35,651 bases of DNA, taken from contig JAMFSE010000040.1 of assembly GCA_026225115.1 (NCBI GenBank), forward strand, positions 1 to 35,651, in the 5' to 3' direction. Shown here piece by piece: positions 15,098 through 25,018 of the stretch. The notes under the pieces were generated by a model that made no database searches, was not told the DNA's origin, and saw nothing but the letters and a program-made list of their open reading frames with translations. A program made the translations under genes and the position numbers. Source of the stretch: Rhodovastum atsumiense. Lineage in GTDB: Bacteria > Pseudomonadota > Alphaproteobacteria > Acetobacterales > Acetobacteraceae. The first letter of the stretch is position 1. Each line of letters opens with the position of its first letter.

Positions 15098-16795
15098 ATG
15101 ACAATGCAGGGATTGCTCTACATCGCGCTGGTATTCGCGCTGGTGCTGGGCGCAGCGTTCCCGATGGGGCGCTATATGGCGGCGATATTTGAAGGCCGTG
15201 TACATTATTTGGGAACGGTGGAAAACGGCTTCTATCGGCTTGCCGGCGTTGATGCCAAGCGGCAGATGGGCTGGCTTGAATACGCCATTACGCTGCTGTT
15301 GCTTAGCGTCATTCACTTTCTCCTGCTTTATGCTATTCTGCGGCTGCAATATTATTTGCCGATGAACCCGCAGCACATCGCCGGCATGTCGCCGCGCCTC
15401 GCCTTCAATACGGCGGCGAGTTTTGCAACCAATACCAACTGGCAGGCTTATGTGCCGGAAGCGTCAATCTCCAATGGCGCCCAGGTTTTTGGTCTGGTCG
15501 TGCATATGTTTGTCTCGGCTGCCGCCGGCATCGCGGTTGCCGCGGCTGTCATGCGCGCATTTACCGGCGGTGGCCTCAAATCCATCGGTAATTTCTATGT
15601 CGATCTCACGCGCGTCACGCTTTATTTGCTTTTGCCCGTCTCGCTCGTTGCCGCGACCTTGTTTGTGGTCGCCGGCATGCCGCAAAGTTTTGGCGCTTTC
15701 GTGACCGCGCATACGCTCAACGCCGGAACGCAAACCATCGCGATCGGTCCGATTGCCTTGCAGGAAGCGATCAAGGAATTCGGCACCAATGGCGGCGGAT
15801 TTCTAAACGCCAACTCGGCGCATCCGTTTGAAAATCCTAATGCCTGGACCAATCTGCTTGAAAATTGGTTACTTCTGGTCATCGGGTTTGCGTTGCCGAT
15901 CGCCTTCGGCACCATGATCAAAGATCCCAAGCAAGGCCGCGCTCTGATGGCTGCCATGGCGATTATTCTGGCGCTGGGCTGTGTTGGGACCTATGCGGCG
16001 GAATCCGCGGGCAATCCGTTGCACGTCGCCGCCGGGCTGTCGCCGCATGACGGCAATTGGGAAGGCAAGGAGGTTCGCTTCGGCATTCCCGCTTCCGCCA
16101 CGTTCAACGTCTCCGCTACCGGAACTTCCACAGGTGCGGTCGACAGCTTTACGGATAGCTACACCCCGCTCGGCGGCGCTATTCCGCTGTTTCTCATGCA
16201 GTTGGGAGAGGTGACACCTGGTGGCGTCGGATCCGGCTTCTATACCATGGTGGTGTTCGCGCTGCTGGCGGTTTTCGTCGCCGGGCTGATGGTCGGCCGG
16301 ACGCCGGAATATCTCGGCAAAAAGGTGCAGGCGAAGGAGATCAAGCTGGCGATGCTGGCGGTGCTCATCCTCACTTTATTTATTCTTGCCGGCGCCGGCT
16401 TCTCGCTGATGACCAAATCCGGCCTGGCTTCGCTTGAAAATGCCGGACCGCACGGCCTTACCGAGATGCTCTATGCTTGGTCATCCGCCAGCGAGAATAA
16501 CGGCAGCGCCTTTGCCGGGCTCTCGGCCGACACGCCGTTGCTTGATTTCGGTCTGGGATCCGCCATGCTGTTTGGACGCTTTGCCTTCCTGATCCCGATA
16601 TTGGCGATCGCCGGATCGTTAGCGGCAAAGCCGAAACTCCCAGAAAGCGCTGGCAGTTTTCCAACCCATGGCCCGCTTTTTATCGGGCTTCTGATCGGTG
16701 TCATCATCATCCTGGGCGGTCTGCAATACCTGCCGGCTGACACACTCGGACCGCTGGCAGATCACTACTTATTATATGCAGGCAAGACTTTTTAA
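15098..16795 (+). CDS. kdpA: Potassium-transporting ATPase subunit A (ion channel subunit)
   Basis: 565 aa, the normal length for KdpA, the K+-selective channel-like subunit of the P-type Kdp ATPase. Recognisable parts are the N-terminal FPMGRYMAAIFEG, the first pore region SFATNTNWQAY, KEFGTNGGGFLNANSAHPFENP (second filter region, about residues 225-247), the third loop GSGFYTMVVFALLAVFVAGLMVGRTPEYLGKKV and the fourth SSASENNGSAFAGL. AAGGA lies 8-9 bases before the ATG. It is followed by 157 bases containing palindromic repeat copy C before kdpB, an unusual interruption. Confidence 0.97.
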   Translation: MTMQGLLYIALVFALVLGAAFPMGRYMAAIFEGRVHYLGTVENGFYRLAGVDAKRQMGWLEYAITLLLLSVIHFLLLYAILRLQYYLPMNPQHIAGMSPRLAFNTAASFATNTNWQAYVPEASISNGAQVFGLVVHMFVSAAAGIAVAAAVMRAFTGGGLKSIGNFYVDLTRVTLYLLLPVSLVAATLFVVAGMPQSFGAFVTAHTLNAGTQTIAIGPIALQEAIKEFGTNGGGFLNANSAHPFENPNAWTNLLENWLLLVIGFALPIAFGTMIKDPKQGRALMAAMAIILALGCVGTYAAESAGNPLHVAAGLSPHDGNWEGKEVRFGIPASATFNVSATGTSTGAVDSFTDSYTPLGGAIPLFLMQLGEVTPGGVGSGFYTMVVFALLAVFVAGLMVGRTPEYLGKKVQAKEIKLAMLAVLILTLFILAGAGFSLMTKSGLASLENAGPHGLTEMLYAWSSASENNGSAFAGLSADTPLLDFGLGSAMLFGRFAFLIPILAIAGSLAAKPKLPESAGSFPTHGPLFIGLLIGVIIILGGLQYLPADTLGPLADHYLLYAGKTF

Positions 16796-16935
16796 GAAGC
16801 CGCCTTTTTGAAAAAAAGCGGCAGAGAACTCCTTTTACCCTGGGCCATGGGCGGTGGCTGTGCCAACGCCTCTGGCCCGGAAAAAACAAAAGTTTTTTGG
16901 TTCTTTTTTCAAAAAAGAACCGCTTCTCTTTCTCG
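16796..16935. repeat. Dispersed palindromic repeat, full copy C, inside the kdp operon
   Basis: The element starts directly behind the kdpA stop. The left hairpin is GCCGC-CTTTTT-G-AAAAAAA-GCGGC (16799-16822). The centre contains CCCTGGGCC...GGCCCGG. The right hairpin is a perfect 11-bp stem, GGTTCTTTTTT-C-AAAAAAGAACC (16899-16921), preceded by AAAAGTTTTTT and followed by GCTTC. It fills nearly the whole kdpA-kdpB gap, ending about 17 bases before the kdpB start. It could attenuate transcription or alter mRNA stability between kdpA and kdpB. Confidence 0.75.
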
Positions 16936-16952
16936 CTTAAGGACCTTACAAA

Positions 16953-18992
16953 ATGACTACCGCAAATGCTGAAGTGATTTCGCTGTTTGATCGGGCCATT
17001 ATCACCCGCGCTTCGCTTGATGCGCTCACCAAGCTAAATCCCATCACCTTAGCCCGCAACCCGGTTATCTTCGTGACCGAGATCGTTGCCGTCATGACGA
17101 CGGTTGTTGGGATTGAAGATGTCATTACGCATAAGGGTGCTGCATTTCCGCTAGTGATTGCAGCCTGGCTGTGGCTTACCGTGCTGTTTGCGACTTTCGC
17201 TGAGGCCGTGGCCGAGGGGCGGGGGCGGGCGCGCGCCGAGAGCATGAAGCGCGCGCGATCGGACACCATGTCGAAACTCATTCTCGATCCGCGTGAGCGC
17301 AATATTTTTCAGCCTGTGGCGGCGCCTGATTTACATAAGGGCGATCTGGTGCTGGTTGAGGCCGGCGATATCATGCCCTCTGACGGCGAGATCGTCGAAG
17401 GTGTTGCCAGCGTCAATGAGAGCGCCATCACCGGCGAATCCGCGCCGGTTGTGCGCGAGGCGGGGGGTGATCGATCGGCTGTCACCGGGGGTACGCAGGT
17501 GGTCTCCGACTGGCTGGTGGTTCGTATTACCGCTGATCCCGGGTCGACCTTTCTTGACCGCATGATCGCGCTGGTTGAGGGCGCGGAGCGCCGCAAGACG
17601 CCGAATGAGATCGCGCTCAATATTCTGCTGGCGGGGCTTACGTTGATTTTTCTGCTAGCGGTCGTGACGCTGGTCGGTTTCGGCAGCTATTCTCACACCG
17701 AATTTTCCATTCCTGTTCTGGCGGCATTGCTGGTCTGCCTGATCCCCACCACCATTGGCGGCCTGCTTTCCGCCATCGGCATTGCCGGCATGGACCGGCT
17801 GGTGCGCTTCAACGTTGTTGCCACTTCGGGGCGGGCGGTTGAGGCGGCCGGGGATGTGGATGCGCTGCTGTTGGATAAGACCGGCACCATTACGTTCGGC
17901 AACCGCATGGCCTCGGGGTTTTTTCCGGTGGCCGGCGTGGCGGAGCGCGATCTGGCCGAGGCCGCGGCCATCTCGAGCCTGGGCGACGAGACGCCGGAGG
18001 GCCGTTCCATCGTGGCACTTGCGCGGGAAAAATTCGGCCTGACGCCGGCGCTGCCGGAACATGCCGAGGTGATCCCTTTCAGCGCCAATACCCGTATGTC
18101 CGGCATTGATCTAGCGGATGGGTCATATCGCAAAGGTGCCGTGGATTCCGTGCTGAAATCCATCGAGGCCACGCCGCCGGCGGCGTTTATGGAAACGGTG
18201 TCGCGCATCGGCCGCGCCGGATCTACCCCGCTTGCCGTCACCCTTGGCGGCCGGCTGTTGGGCGCCATTGAGCTCAAGGATATCGTCAAGCCGGGCATTC
18301 GTGAGCGCTTCGCGGCGTTGCGCAACATGGGCATTCGCACGGTCATGGTCACCGGCGATAACCGCGTCACTGCCGCCGCCATCGCCGCTGAGGCCGGAGT
18401 GGATGACTACATCGCCGAGGCGACGCCGCAGGACAAGCTGGACTATATCCGCAAGGTGCAGGCCGAGGGCCGGCTGGTCGCGATGTGCGGTGACGGCACC
18501 AATGACGCGCCGGCGCTGGCCCAGGCCGATGTGGGCGTTGCCATGCAGACCGGCACCCAGGCGGCGCGTGAGGCCGGCAATATGGTCGATCTCGACAGCG
18601 ATCCGACCAAGCTGATCGAGATCGTCGAGATCGGCAAACAATTGCTGATCACCCGTGGCGCGCTGACGACGTTTTCGATCGCCAATGATATTTCTAAATA
18701 TTTCGCGATATTGCCGGCTATTTTTGTCGCCACCTATCCGCAATTGCAGGCGCTCAACGTCATGCAGCTGCGAACCCCGGAGAGCGCCATTCTCTCGGCG
18801 GTGATTTTCAACGCGCTGATCATCGTGGTTCTGGTGCCTTTGGCTTTGCGGGGGGTAAAATTCCGCGCCATCGGCGCCGCCGCTTTGCTGCGGCGCAATC
18901 TGCTGGTCTACGGGCTTGGCGGCATCATCGCCCCCTTCGTCGGCATCAAGGCGATCGACATGCTGCTCTCGGTTTTTCATATCTTCTCGTAA
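16953..18992 (+). CDS. kdpB: Potassium-transporting ATPase ATP-binding subunit B
   Basis: 679 aa, the P-type ATPase subunit that hydrolyses ATP to drive K+ uptake through KdpA. Motifs in order are TGES (160-163; its Ser is the inhibitory phosphorylation site in E. coli KdpB), the [21 protein letters not shown] membrane segment, the phosphorylation motif DKTGTIT with Asp308, and the nucleotide domain with FSANTRMSG and KGA. These are followed by TGDN and the hinge motif [24 protein letters not shown] lies upstream of the ATG (AAGGACCTTACAAA). All key residues are present. Confidence 0.97.
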   Translation: MTTANAEVISLFDRAIITRASLDALTKLNPITLARNPVIFVTEIVAVMTTVVGIEDVITHKGAAFPLVIAAWLWLTVLFATFAEAVAEGRGRARAESMKRARSDTMSKLILDPRERNIFQPVAAPDLHKGDLVLVEAGDIMPSDGEIVEGVASVNESAITGESAPVVREAGGDRSAVTGGTQVVSDWLVVRITADPGSTFLDRMIALVEGAERRKTPNEIALNILLAGLTLIFLLAVVTLVGFGSYSHTEFSIPVLAALLVCLIPTTIGGLLSAIGIAGMDRLVRFNVVATSGRAVEAAGDVDALLLDKTGTITFGNRMASGFFPVAGVAERDLAEAAAISSLGDETPEGRSIVALAREKFGLTPALPEHAEVIPFSANTRMSGIDLADGSYRKGAVDSVLKSIEATPPAAFMETVSRIGRAGSTPLAVTLGGRLLGAIELKDIVKPGIRERFAALRNMGIRTVMVTGDNRVTAAAIAAEAGVDDYIAEATPQDKLDYIRKVQAEGRLVAMCGDGTNDAPALAQADVGVAMQTGTQAAREAGNMVDLDSDPTKLIEIVEIGKQLLITRGALTTFSIANDISKYFAILPAIFVATYPQLQALNVMQLRTPESAILSAVIFNALIIVVLVPLALRGVKFRAIGAAALLRRNLLVYGLGGIIAPFVGIKAIDMLLSVFHIFS

Positions 18993-19004
18993 AGGCGTCT
19001 GACC

Positions 19005-19580
19005 ATGAATATTTTTCGCGAACTTCGGCCGGCGATTTCGCTGGTTGCTTTGTTCACCCTTTTCACAGGCTTGCTGTTGCCGGCTGCTTTTACCGGCGTG
19101 ATGCAACTGGCGCTGCCGTTCCAGGCCAACGGCAGCCTGCTTACCCGCAACGGCCAGGTGATTGGCTCGGCGCTGATCGGGCAGAATTTTGCATCGCCGG
19201 GATATTTTGCGCCACGCCCGTCGGCGCTCGACAAGCCCTACGATGCCGCTACCTCCGGCGCCTCCAATCTGGGGCCGGCCAGCGCGCAGCTGCTGACCAA
19301 TGTGAAAGCCAATATCGCCGGCTATTTGAAGGCCTATGGCGCCGGCCCGGTGCCGGCCGACGCCGTTACCGCTTCCGGCTCCGGCCTGGACCCGGACATC
19401 TCGCTGGAAAATGCGTTGCGGCAGGCGCCGGCAGTCGCGGCCGCCCGCAAACTTGCCCTCAGCACCGTCGTCAAACTCGTGCATCAGCAAACGCAACCAA
19501 GCTTTCTCGGCATTGTCGGCACCGACCATGTTAATGTGCTACAACTTAACATGGCGCTGGATGCGCTGCCGCCCGCATAA
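19005..19580 (+). CDS. kdpC: Potassium-transporting ATPase subunit C
   Basis: 191 aa, with one N-terminal membrane helix (LVALFTLFTGLLLPAAFTGV) and a periplasmic domain carrying the KdpC patterns GSALIGQNF, the FAPRPSA segment, SGASNLGP and VTASGSGLDPDISLENA. KdpC couples KdpA and KdpB and raises ATP affinity. It follows kdpB by 12 bases. The operon ends here: no kdpD or kdpE follows, and the next gene is a CheC-type phosphatase. Confidence 0.96.
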   Translation: MNIFRELRPAISLVALFTLFTGLLLPAAFTGVMQLALPFQANGSLLTRNGQVIGSALIGQNFASPGYFAPRPSALDKPYDAATSGASNLGPASAQLLTNVKANIAGYLKAYGAGPVPADAVTASGSGLDPDISLENALRQAPAVAAARKLALSTVVKLVHQQTQPSFLGIVGTDHVNVLQLNMALDALPPA

Positions 19581-19675
19581 TTGTGCAGCATTCCTGCCGA
19601 ACCTTCGCAAGTGACATTGCCGCCGTGACCGCCTATGTTAACGGGTCACTAACACTCTGTAACATTGCGAGACCC

Positions 19676-20347
19676 ATGGCGGATAACGAGTCAGAATTCG
19701 GCGGCCCGAGCGGCGAAGATCCGATTATGCAGGCGCGCCGCCTGGAGGAGCTGGAGATGGATGCGCTGACGGAGGTTGTGAATATCGGCGTCAGCCGCGC
19801 CGCCAACAGCCTGCGCGATCTGGTGGGCGAACAGGTTCTGCTCACCGTGCCCTCGCTGGCGGTGTTGACCCGCGGCGAGGCGGCGGCGTTGATCAACAGG
19901 CGCAGCGGGGATTTGCTGGTGGGGGTGCGGCAGGCGTTTCAGGGCGAGTTTGCCGGATCGGCGCTCCTGATTTTTCCGGAGACCAACAGCCTGGAACTGG
20001 TCCGGGCGGTCACCAAAGGTGAGTTGTCGCTGGAAGACATCATCGAGCTGGAGCAGGAAGCGCTGGCGGAGATCGGCAACATCATCCTCAACGGCTGCAT
20101 GGCGACCATTGCCAATCTTTTGCAGCGCAGCCTTAAAATGTCGCTGCCAGAGATTATCCGCGGCACCGGGATGGATTTTTTTGAATCCCGCACCCAGGGA
20201 TCGGACGACGGCGTGCTGTTCGTCCGGATCAATTTCAGCCTTAAGGGCCGTGAGATCAGCGGCTATGTCGCCATCGTCATGGATTTTCTGTCGCTGCGGG
20301 CGCTGCGGGCGCTGATATCGGATTTCATCGCGCGCAGCACCGGTTAG
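19676..20347 (+). CDS. CheC-type CheY-P phosphatase (first copy)
   Basis: 223 aa. Two pseudo-symmetric halves each carry the CheC active-site pattern ExxN: DALTEVVNIGVSRAANSL (about residues 28-45) and EALAEIGNIILNGCMATI (about 127-144). This distinguishes CheC from single-site CheX-like forms. CheC dephosphorylates CheY-P. In Bacillus it partners with the receptor deamidase CheD, which is absent here. ATG at 19676 is preferred; the frame is open back to a GTG at 19583, but that stretch is not family-like. It is the first gene of the chemosensory run and closely resembles the second CheC at 29260. Confidence 0.83.
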   Translation: MADNESEFGGPSGEDPIMQARRLEELEMDALTEVVNIGVSRAANSLRDLVGEQVLLTVPSLAVLTRGEAAALINRRSGDLLVGVRQAFQGEFAGSALLIFPETNSLELVRAVTKGELSLEDIIELEQEALAEIGNIILNGCMATIANLLQRSLKMSLPEIIRGTGMDFFESRTQGSDDGVLFVRINFSLKGREISGYVAIVMDFLSLRALRALISDFIARSTG

Positions 20348-20367
20348 ATTGCTTATTCGCAATCTAA
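20344..20367. terminator. Hairpin at the end of the first cheC gene
   Basis: TTAGATTGC (20344-20352) and GCAATCTAA (20359-20367) form a perfect 9-bp stem with a 6-base loop. The left arm includes the TAG stop. No T-run follows, so it is a weak intrinsic terminator at best; it may separate cheC from the receptor gene or stabilise the mRNA end. Confidence 0.45.
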
Positions 20368-20439
20368 TCTAGGACAGCATCTCTCTCGCTCAATTCAGCA
20401 ATTCCGTTTATTGACGGCGCGGGTTAGCGGGAGATTGCT

Positions 20440-22380
20440 ATGGCATTAATCAAAACGTCAAAAATCAAGCCAGGTCCGTCGCGGGCGAAGGCACCTGCAA
20501 AAGCCAAGACGCTTGATGGCAGGCGGCATGCGAATATTGTGGCGCCCCGGCCTGCCGTCGACCGGCGGGAGAAAGCCGCCGAGCGGATTGCCGCGGCGAC
20601 CGAGGAACTCGCCGCCGGGTTGATTGAGGCGGCCGCGGCTGCGGCCCAACTCCGCCGCGCCATGGAACAGATCGCGGCCGGCGCCGAAGAGGCGAATGCC
20701 GCCGGGGCGAAGCAGCTGGAAGCGGTGAAGACAATTGCCGGAAATCTTGATCTGGCCCGCACTGAGGCCGGCGGTTCCGAGCGCCGGACGGCCAGCGTAC
20801 AGGTTGCGCTGGCGGAAGCCTCCGGCCAGATCACCTCGACCGTCCGGGCGATTGAAGAGAATACCGGGCGCCAGCAGACCGCCGTTGCCGTGATTACCGA
20901 GCTCGAGCGGCAGGCCCAGGATATCGGCGAGATCGCCCGCACCGTCAGCCGGATTTCCGACCAGACCAATTTGCTGGCCCTGAACGCGGCGATCGAGGCG
21001 GCGCGCGCCGGCGACCATGGCCGCGGCTTCGCGGTGGTGGCCGATGAGGTGCGCTCGCTGGCCGAGATTTCCGAGAAGAGCGCCCAGGAAGTGCAGGGCT
21101 TTACCCGGACCATCCAGGCGGATGTTCTGCAGATTGTGCAAGCGGTGACTGCAGCTGCGGAAAACGCCGCGGCTGAGGCAAAATCCGCTGCCGGCATTAT
21201 CGAAACCCAGGAGGCAATGCGCCTGGAGATGATCCAGCTGGCCGGCCTGGCGCAGGAAATCCTGAGTTCCGCAGTAGAAGTGGCGCAGGCGACGATGGAG
21301 ATGCAGCGCGGTGCAGAGCAGGCCGCCGCCGCCGCCGCGGAGCAATCCGCCGCTGCTGAAGAAGCACAAAAGGCGATCGAGGAGCAGGAGAAATCGCTGG
21401 ATCAGGGCCAGGCGGCTTCCCGGTCGCTCGCCAATCTGGCGGATGGCCTACTCGCCGGCGCCACTGCCCCGGCAGCCCGCGAGTCAGCCGCGCGCCAGAT
21501 AGGTGCGGCGGCCGAGCAGCTTTCCGCGACCCTGCAGGAGATGTCCGGTGCCGCGGGCCAGATCACGGTGGCGGTCGAACAGATCAATCGGGGTTCGGAG
21601 CTGCAGGCCAGTGCCACTCAGGAGGCTGCATCCGCGTTGGCATCGATCGGAAACAGCTCCGGCATCGCGCAGTCCAATGCGGCGGTCAGCGCTGAGCGGG
21701 TACAGGGGGTGCGTGCCTCGCTGGCGCAGAACCGGGAGGCGGTTTCGACTTTGTCGGCTGCGGTCGTGGGTGCGCTGATTGAGACGCGGTCGAGCCTGGA
21801 GATGATCTCCGGCCTCGAGACCGTGAGCCGCAGGATCGATAAAGTCGTTGAGCGGATTTCGCTGGTGGCGGTGCAGACCACCATGCTGGCGGTCAGCGGC
21901 GCTGTGGAAGCGGCGCGGGCCGGCGACGCCGGGCGTGGTTTCGCGGTTGTCTCCAGCGATATACGGGGTCTTGCCAGGGAGGCCACCGACAGCGCCGATC
22001 AGGTCAAGGACACGATCCGAAATATGATCGACCAACTGGCACCTGTGCGCCGCAATCTGGAGCATATCATCGAATCCGCTGCCGCGGAGGCCGAGAAAAG
22101 CCGGCTGGTGGATGCGGCGCTTGATCGCGTCGGCGCCGATCTCGGCGCGCTTGAGGAGGGATCAAAGGCGATCCTGAGCGGGTCGAATGCGATTTTGGAG
22201 GCGATCATGCGGGCTGCAAGCGAGGCAAGACAGATTGCCAGCGCGGCGGAAGAATCTAACGCCGCATCCCGGCAGGCTGCCATTGCGGCTTCCGAACAGG
22301 CGCGCAGTGCCGAGGATCTGGCCGCGGCGATCGAGGAAATCGCCTCGCTGGCGGATGAGCTGAACCTGCCAAATGGATAA
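20440..22380 (+). CDS. Soluble methyl-accepting-chemotaxis-like receptor with two signalling tips
   Basis: 646 aa, Ala/Glu/Gln-rich coiled coil almost throughout, with no membrane helix and no recognisable sensor domain. It contains two MCP hairpin tips about 300 residues apart. Tip 1 (about 173-208), with [20 protein letters not shown] and [16 protein letters not shown], is fully canonical. Tip 2 (about 473-512), with [20 protein letters not shown] and [17 protein letters not shown], keeps the EAARAG..GRGFAVV core but has lost the Asn of QTN and of LNA. Each tip has its own flanking helices, suggesting a tandem signalling-domain protein. GGGAGA lies six bases before the ATG. The last 8 bases overlap the CheW gene start. 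No C-terminal CheR/CheB-docking pentapeptide is visible. It is likely a cytoplasmic hub; what it senses is unknown. Confidence 0.88.
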   Translation: MALIKTSKIKPGPSRAKAPAKAKTLDGRRHANIVAPRPAVDRREKAAERIAAATEELAAGLIEAAAAAAQLRRAMEQIAAGAEEANAAGAKQLEAVKTIAGNLDLARTEAGGSERRTASVQVALAEASGQITSTVRAIEENTGRQQTAVAVITELERQAQDIGEIARTVSRISDQTNLLALNAAIEAARAGDHGRGFAVVADEVRSLAEISEKSAQEVQGFTRTIQADVLQIVQAVTAAAENAAAEAKSAAGIIETQEAMRLEMIQLAGLAQEILSSAVEVAQATMEMQRGAEQAAAAAAEQSAAAEEAQKAIEEQEKSLDQGQAASRSLANLADGLLAGATAPAARESAARQIGAAAEQLSATLQEMSGAAGQITVAVEQINRGSELQASATQEAASALASIGNSSGIAQSNAAVSAERVQGVRASLAQNREAVSTLSAAVVGALIETRSSLEMISGLETVSRRIDKVVERISLVAVQTTMLAVSGAVEAARAGDAGRGFAVVSSDIRGLAREATDSADQVKDTIRNMIDQLAPVRRNLEHIIESAAAEAEKSRLVDAALDRVGADLGALEEGSKAILSGSNAILEAIMRAASEARQIASAAEESNAASRQAAIAASEQARSAEDLAAAIEEIASLADELNLPNG

Positions 22381-23944
22381 GCCAACCCGCACGCAATACC
22401 TGACCTTCCGGGCGAACGGGCGGCTATACGCGCTGCCGGCCTTGGCTGTGGCGGAGATCATTGCGGTGCCACCGGTGGCAAAGCTGCCGCAAAGCCCGAA
22501 GCCGCTGCTGGGCATGGCCAATCTGCGGGGGTCGGTCATGGCCGTCGCCAGCCTGCGGGCGCTGCTTGGACATGAGATCGAGGTTGCGGGCGTGCATACG
22601 CGGGCGATTGTGCTGGATGGGGCCTCGCCGATTGCCATTACCATCGACGCCGTTGAGAGCCTGGTCTCGATGGGCCAGGCGCAGGTGGAAACCCGGCAGT
22701 CGAAGCTGGCGGCGGAACTGGGGGAATTACTGAACGGCGCCTTTATGGATGGCGTTGCCGCGAAGATTCTCGACATGCCCGCGCTGTTGGCGCGTGCCTT
22801 TGTGCCGCGGGCAATCGTGCCGCGGGCAATCGTGCCGCGGGCGAAGCAGGCAAGCCCGGATAGAGTTTCAACCGGAAAACTTTCGGGGCAGCGCGGTGAA
22901 CAGGCGCAGCCGGATAGAAAGTCCCTGGTCACCTTCGAGGTGGCGGACCAGCTCTATGCGCTGCCGCTGGGTGAGGTGCGGGAAATCATTGCGCTGCCTT
23001 CCGTCTCGGCGGTGCCGCATGCCGAGGCATTGATTCTGGGGCTGGTGGCGTACCGGGATTCGCTGCTGCCGTTGCTCTCGCTGCGGGGGTTGCTCGGTTT
23101 TCCGCTGCAGGGGAGCGCACGGAATAAAATCATCGTCACTTCGGTTGCCGGCCTGACGGTGGGGCTGGTTGCCGATTGCATGCGGGAAATTGTCCATGCC
23201 GATCCGGCGCTGATCGAGCCGGCGCCGGCGCTGTTGGCGGCGCGGGCGGGCGGCGAGACAAGGATAGATGCCATCTACCGCGGTGAGTATGGGCTGGTAT
23301 CGCTGCTGGCGGGCGAAAAACTTTTTGGAGATGAGGTGATGGCGAGGCTCGGCAATCAATCCGCGACCGAAGCATCGGCGTCGCCCACGGCTTCGGTTGC
23401 GCGAGCGCTGCAGTTTCTGGTGTTCCGGCTGGCGGCAGAGGAATTCGCGCTGCCCATCAGCGCTGTCGATGAAGTCGCTGCCGTGCCAGACAAGATCACC
23501 CGGCTGCCGAAGACGCCGAAATTCTTGAGCGGGGTTGTCAATCTGCGGGGCGAGGTGCTGCCGGTAATCGATCAGCGCAGCCGGTTCGATCTGCCGAAAT
23601 TCAGCGACGATGGCGGCCGGCAAAGGCTGGTCGTGGTGCGCTCCGCGCGTCACCAGGCCGGGTTGATCGTCGACGGCATTTCCGGGGTTCTGGCAGCGGC
23701 GGCCGAAGCGGTCGAGCCGGCCCCACATCTGGCCGGAGAGGAAAGCCGGCTGGTGCGTGGTGTGCTGAACCTGGAAGCGGCCGGCCGGCTGATTCTGGTG
23801 CTCGATCCGGACGAGTTGCTGACCCGGACCGAGCGCAGCTTGCTGGAGAATTTCAACGCGACCGTGAAGGCCGGCGGCGCGGCCGCCACCCCGGCCGCCG
23901 CCCGCAAGACGCCGCGGCAGCGGAGTGGACCATCCAATCCGTGA
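22373..23944 (+). CDS. Triple CheW-domain scaffold protein
   Basis: 523 aa made of three CheW-like domains. Domain 1 is about 6-145 ([31 protein letters not shown]), domain 2 about 184-330 ([30 protein letters not shown]) and domain 3 about 345-490 ([31 protein letters not shown]). CheW proteins link receptor tips to the CheA kinase. Domains 1 and 3 keep the NLRG loop, while domain 2 reads AYRD and is probably diverged. A Pro/Ala/Arg linker between domains 1 and 2 contains a threefold VPRA(I) repeat (bases 22802-22846). The start overlaps the receptor gene by 8 bases; the stop overlaps cheB (GTGA). Confidence 0.9.
   Translation: MDKPTRTQYLTFRANGRLYALPALAVAEIIAVPPVAKLPQSPKPLLGMANLRGSVMAVASLRALLGHEIEVAGVHTRAIVLDGASPIAITIDAVESLVSMGQAQVETRQSKLAAELGELLNGAFMDGVAAKILDMPALLARAFVPRAIVPRAIVPRAKQASPDRVSTGKLSGQRGEQAQPDRKSLVTFEVADQLYALPLGEVREIIALPSVSAVPHAEALILGLVAYRDSLLPLLSLRGLLGFPLQGSARNKIIVTSVAGLTVGLVADCMREIVHADPALIEPAPALLAARAGGETRIDAIYRGEYGLVSLLAGEKLFGDEVMARLGNQSATEASASPTASVARALQFLVFRLAAEEFALPISAVDEVAAVPDKITRLPKTPKFLSGVVNLRGEVLPVIDQRSRFDLPKFSDDGGRQRLVVVRSARHQAGLIVDGISGVLAAAAEAVEPAPHLAGEESRLVRGVLNLEAAGRLILVLDPDELLTRTERSLLENFNATVKAGGAAATPAAARKTPRQRSGPSNP
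22802..22846 (+). repeat. 15-bp tandem repeat, three units, in the CheW linker
   Basis: GTGCCGCGGGCAATC occurs at 22802-22816 and 22817-22831 identically. A third unit at 22832-22846 matches in its first 11 bases. It encodes [15 protein letters not shown] in frame. Perfect units suggest recent slippage expansion in the linker between CheW domains 1 and 2. Confidence 0.9.
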
Positions 23945-25017
23945 TCAAGCTGTTGGTCGTCGACGATTCAGCCCTGGTTCGGAAATTGCTGGGCAGGATC
24001 TTTGGCGCCGAAGGTGATTTCGAGGTTAAATTTGCCAGCAATGGCCGGGATGCGCTGGACCTAAATGCGCATTTCCAGCCGGATGTCATCACGCTGGACA
24101 TCCACATGCCGGATATGGACGGGCTGCAATGCCTCGACCGGATTATGGTCGAACGGCCTTGTCCGGTCGTTATGGTATCCTCGCTGACGGCGGAGGGCGC
24201 GGATGCCACCTTCGAGGCGTTGCGGCAGGGGGCGGTGGATTTTGTCAGCAAACCGGTTCGGGCGATTTCGCTCGGGATCGATGAGCTGGGCGCGGACCTT
24301 GTCCCCAAGGTCAGGAATGCGGCGTCGATTCGGCTGCGGCCGAGCCTGCGGCTGCGCGAGCGGGTACGCCATACTATCGGCGATGCGCGGAAATCCGTGC
24401 CGCCAGTCTGCCAGGCGGCGCGACAGGTGAAGCCGGCCGCAACGGGAACCGGCGTGGTGCTCGTTGGAACCTCCACCGGCGGGCCGCCGGCTTTGGAAGC
24501 TTTGCTGGAGCCGCTGCCGGCGGGTTTTGCCTGGCCGATCGTGGTCGCGCAGCATATGCCGGCGAGTTTCACCGGCTCGCTGGCAAGGCGCCTGAACGGG
24601 ATGTGCAGCCTGCGCGTGGAGGAGGTGATTAATTCGACGTATATGCAGCCCGGATGCGTTTACATCGGCCAGGGGGATGCCGACATAATCGTTGTCAGCC
24701 GCAGGCAAGGGCTGTTTGCGATGCGCATTCCACTGCTGCCGGATTATCCCTGGCATCCCAGCACGGACCGGCTGGTGCGAACGGCGATGGCGGAGGTGGA
24801 TGCAAGCCGGTTGATCGGCGTGATGATGACGGGGATGGGGAATGACGGGGCGCAGGCGATGAGCGAATTGCGGAATGCCGGCGGCAGAACCATCGCCGAG
24901 GCGGAATCGACGGCGGTGGTCTGGGGCATGCCGGGTGAGTTGGTGCGATTGGGCGGGGCGGAGTTTGTAGCGCCGCTGCCGGAGCTTGCGCCGCTTCTGG
25001 CACGGCTGGTTCCTTAA
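23941..25017 (+). CDS. cheB: Chemotaxis response regulator protein-glutamate methylesterase CheB
   Basis: 358 aa. The N-terminal receiver has the acidic pair Asp8/Asp9, phospho-acceptor Asp53 (LDIHMPDMDG) and Lys104 (SKP). The C-terminal methylesterase domain has the catalytic triad Ser178 (GTSTGG), His205 (QHMP) and Asp302 (TGMGNDGA). It removes methyl groups from, or deamidates, receptor glutamates when phosphorylated by CheA. GTG at 23941 overlaps the CheW stop. All key residues are intact, which suggests the soluble receptor is modified despite having no membrane anchor. Confidence 0.95.
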   Translation: MIKLLVVDDSALVRKLLGRIFGAEGDFEVKFASNGRDALDLNAHFQPDVITLDIHMPDMDGLQCLDRIMVERPCPVVMVSSLTAEGADATFEALRQGAVDFVSKPVRAISLGIDELGADLVPKVRNAASIRLRPSLRLRERVRHTIGDARKSVPPVCQAARQVKPAATGTGVVLVGTSTGGPPALEALLEPLPAGFAWPIVVAQHMPASFTGSLARRLNGMCSLRVEEVINSTYMQPGCVYIGQGDADIIVVSRRQGLFAMRIPLLPDYPWHPSTDRLVRTAMAEVDASRLIGVMMTGMGNDGAQAMSELRNAGGRTIAEAESTAVVWGMPGELVRLGGAEFVAPLPELAPLLARLVP

Positions 25018-25018
25018 C

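Noticed and set aside
18123-19529. 468-codon minus-strand frame opposite kdpB/kdpC
   Set aside because: Antisense shadow of two well-conserved Kdp genes, with no recognisable domain.
19625-19649. Dyad GTGACC...GGTCAC upstream of the first cheC as an operator
   Set aside because: Short 6-bp arms with a 13-base gap are expected by chance; nothing else supports it.
22802-22846. CRISPR-like repeat
   Set aside because: Units are contiguous, 15 bp, in frame inside a coding gene, and without spacers.
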